Origin: Serratia proteamaculans
Lineage (GTDB): Bacteria > Pseudomonadota > Gammaproteobacteria > Enterobacterales > Enterobacteriaceae
Direction of reading: 5' to 3'
DNA: 64,000 nt
NCBI RefSeq assembly: GCF_008830365.1
Contig: NZ_WBKI01000003.1
Coordinates: forward strand, 186,001 to 250,000
Shown: positions 62,336 to 64,000 of the stretch, one piece after another
How positions within the stretch are numbered: position 1 is the first letter of the stretch
Layout: the number at the start of each line of letters is the position of its first letter
Program-made: the position numbers and the translations under genes
The notes under the pieces: model-generated
What the model saw: only the letters and a program-made list of their open reading frames with translations
Database searches by the model: none
Told to the model about the DNA's origin: nothing

Positions 62336-63898
62336 TCACTTAAGCAGTCTATCCAACTGATTAATATCGTCGTTGTTATGCAGATGCGGCACTTTCCAAC
62401 CGTGCTGGTCGTAGTCGGACAGGCATTTGTCGACCATCTCCATCATCTTGCCCATGGTGCCGGATCCCTGCGCCTGACGCAGGCACTGCAGGCGGATCTC
62501 ATCCTGGCTGCCGGCATAGTTGATCTCGTACAGTTCGTGACGACCACCGAACTCACTGCCGATCGCATCCCACATCAGCTTGAGGATCTTGATGCGCTCG
62601 ACGTGATCCATACCGTCGGATCCGCGCACATAGCGGGACAGGTACTTGTCGATCTCCGGGTTATTCATGTCACGCACGCTGGACGGTAGGTAAATCAGGC
62701 CGCTGGTGACGTTCTTTTCGATGATGTTCTTCACCTTGGCGTAGGCCATTGGTGCCATCACGCGGTAAGTCTGTAGCGCAGCGGAATCCGGCAGATAAGC
62801 GCCATTTTCCCACTTGGTGGCTTCGGCACACATCGCATCGGTCAGCGACCAGAACAGATTGCGCCAGGCTACCACTTCGCCCAGATCGGCCTGCACGCCC
62901 CGGAACTCCAGCACCCCGGTACAGGACAGGCTCTTTTGCAGCAGCGCAGTGATAAAGTCCATCTTCACCGCCAGGCGAACACAGGCCTGTAACGGGAACA
63001 AGCGGGCAAACCCCCCTTCGGTGCTCCAGCGACGACAACGGTCGAAATCGCGGTAGATCAGCACGTTTTCCCACGGGATCAACACATGATCCATAATCAG
63101 GATCGCATCGTTCTCATCAAAACGGCTCGAGAGCGGGTAATCGAACGGCGATCCGGTGGCACCGGCCACCAGTTCATAGGAGGCGCGGGAGATCAGTTTC
63201 ACCCCTTCGGCATCCATGGGTGCGACAAACATCAGCGCGAAATCCGGGTTATCACCCATCACCTGAGCCGAACCGAAGCCGATAAAGTTGTAGTGGGTCA
63301 GCGCCGAGTTGGTCGCTACCACCTTGGCACCACTGACGATAATGCCGGCGTCGGTCTCTTTTTCCACCTGAATAAACACGTCTTTTACTTCGTTGACCGG
63401 CTTGTGGCGGTCAATCGGCGGGTTGACGATAGCGTGGTTAAAGTACAGCCCGGTTTCCTGAATGCGTTTGTACCAGTGGCGGGCGTTGTCGGCGAACTGG
63501 CCGTAAAACTCGGGATTAGCGCCCAGCGCGGAGCCGAAGGCCGCTTTGTAGTCCGGGGTGCGCCCCATCCAGCCGTAGCTCTGACGCGACCAGTCGGCGA
63601 TGGCGTCACGCTGTTGACGCAGCTCCTCCGGGCTGCGGGCATAGCGGAAGAATTTGTGGGTGTAGCCGCCGTTGCCGGTATCGGTCCCCCAGCACAGGCG
63701 GTCCTGGCTAACCGGGTCATGCAGTGCGTCGTACAGTTGACCGACCGAGGCCGCCGCATTACGGAATGCCGGATGGGTAGTCACGTCTTTCACCCGCTCG
63801 CCATAGATATAAATTTCACGGCCGTCCTGCAAGCTCTTCAGGTATTCGTCACCGGTGAACGGGCGTTTGTTGTCAGCACGAAAGTCTTCAGGTTTCAT
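62336..63898 (-). CDS. hpaB: 4-hydroxyphenylacetate 3-monooxygenase oxygenase HpaB
   Basis: FADH2-dependent hydroxylase converting 4-hydroxyphenylacetate to 3,4-dihydroxyphenylacetate; relatives also act on tyrosol and other phenols. The 520-aa protein starts MKPEDFRADNKRPFTGDEYL and equals E. coli HpaB in length, with the acyl-CoA dehydrogenase-like fold (KVVATNSALTHYNFIGFGSAQ, FDYPLSSRFDENDAILIMDHVLIPWENVL). GAGGAAG precedes the ATG. The meta-cleavage hpa genes that would use its product are not in the window and may lie beyond 64 kb. Confidence 0.96.
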   Translation of the reverse strand: MKPEDFRADNKRPFTGDEYLKSLQDGREIYIYGERVKDVTTHPAFRNAAASVGQLYDALHDPVSQDRLCWGTDTGNGGYTHKFFRYARSPEELRQQRDAIADWSRQSYGWMGRTPDYKAAFGSALGANPEFYGQFADNARHWYKRIQETGLYFNHAIVNPPIDRHKPVNEVKDVFIQVEKETDAGIIVSGAKVVATNSALTHYNFIGFGSAQVMGDNPDFALMFVAPMDAEGVKLISRASYELVAGATGSPFDYPLSSRFDENDAILIMDHVLIPWENVLIYRDFDRCRRWSTEGGFARLFPLQACVRLAVKMDFITALLQKSLSCTGVLEFRGVQADLGEVVAWRNLFWSLTDAMCAEATKWENGAYLPDSAALQTYRVMAPMAYAKVKNIIEKNVTSGLIYLPSSVRDMNNPEIDKYLSRYVRGSDGMDHVERIKILKLMWDAIGSEFGGRHELYEINYAGSQDEIRLQCLRQAQGSGTMGKMMEMVDKCLSDYDQHGWKVPHLHNNDDINQLDRLLK

Positions 63899-64000
63899 TT
63901 TAGTCTTCCTCGTAATCGGTATTTTAGGGGCCGTGGGCTCGGCCACTTGTTAAAATAATGTTTTCTTTTGGTTGCTTAATTGAAGCCCCCAACGCCGGTT

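Overview
The window is chromosomal DNA of a gamma-proteobacterium of the order Enterobacterales, most likely a Serratia. I infer this from protein similarity recalled to E. coli K-12, the high GC coding style, two ERIC (enterobacterial intergenic consensus) elements in the deo operon, and gene order. For most of its length the order is that of the E. coli K-12 map read backwards through the thr origin: nhaA-dnaJ-dnaK-satP-mog-talB-yaaJ-yaaA-thrCBA-thrL-yjtD-arcA-creA-rob-gpmB-yjjX-trpR-slt-ettA-nadR-radA-serB-smp-deoDBAC-yjjV-yjjU-ytjA-osmY-prfC-rimI-holD-rsmC-leu tRNAs-yjjZ. No phage, insertion sequence, plasmid origin or CRISPR array was seen.

Layout. 1-8.4 kb: sodium/proton antiporter (partial), DnaK/DnaJ chaperones with sigma-32 promoters, acetate transporter, an MFS symporter, molybdopterin and pentose-phosphate enzymes. 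8.8-16.9 kb: amino-acid symporter, yaaA, the threonine operon with its attenuator and leader peptide, and an RNA methyltransferase. 17.2-23.6 kb: ArcA with an FNR-like site upstream, CreA, Rob, GpmB, YjjX, TrpR with a Trp operator, and Slt. 24.3-26.8 kb: a YfiR-YfiN-YfiB cyclic-di-GMP control operon placed between slt and ettA. 26.9-34.4 kb: EttA, a LysR/oxidoreductase pair, and the serB-radA-nadR operon with a NadR-type operator in front of nadR. 34.5-41.6 kb: Smp, the deo nucleoside-catabolism operon carrying two ERIC elements, and a NupC-family nucleoside transporter, with CRP-type sites. 41.6-49 kb: envelope and stress genes (osmY, ytjA, a CsbD-like protein, yjjU, yjjV) and translation/replication genes. 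49-53.3 kb: aldo/keto reductase and LysR pair, three tandem tRNA-Leu(CAG) genes, a Fur-box-linked DUF1435 protein, and a membrane diguanylate cyclase. 53.3-60.5 kb: a complete gene set for non-phosphorylative oxidation of L-fucose to pyruvate and lactate, facing a FadR-type GntR regulator, with two related operator-like palindromes between them. 60.6-64 kb: AmpH peptidase/beta-lactamase homologue and the two-component 4-hydroxyphenylacetate hydroxylase HpaBC.

The most system-like accessory module is the L-fucose cluster: permease, mutarotase, dehydrogenase, lactonase, dehydratase, second dehydrogenase and diketo-acid hydrolase lie on one strand. Their divergent regulator and paired palindromes suggest one substrate-controlled transcription unit. 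The YfiRNB operon and the second diguanylate cyclase give the window two separate c-di-GMP inputs. All functional calls rest on reading motifs and remembered family relationships; no database search was run.
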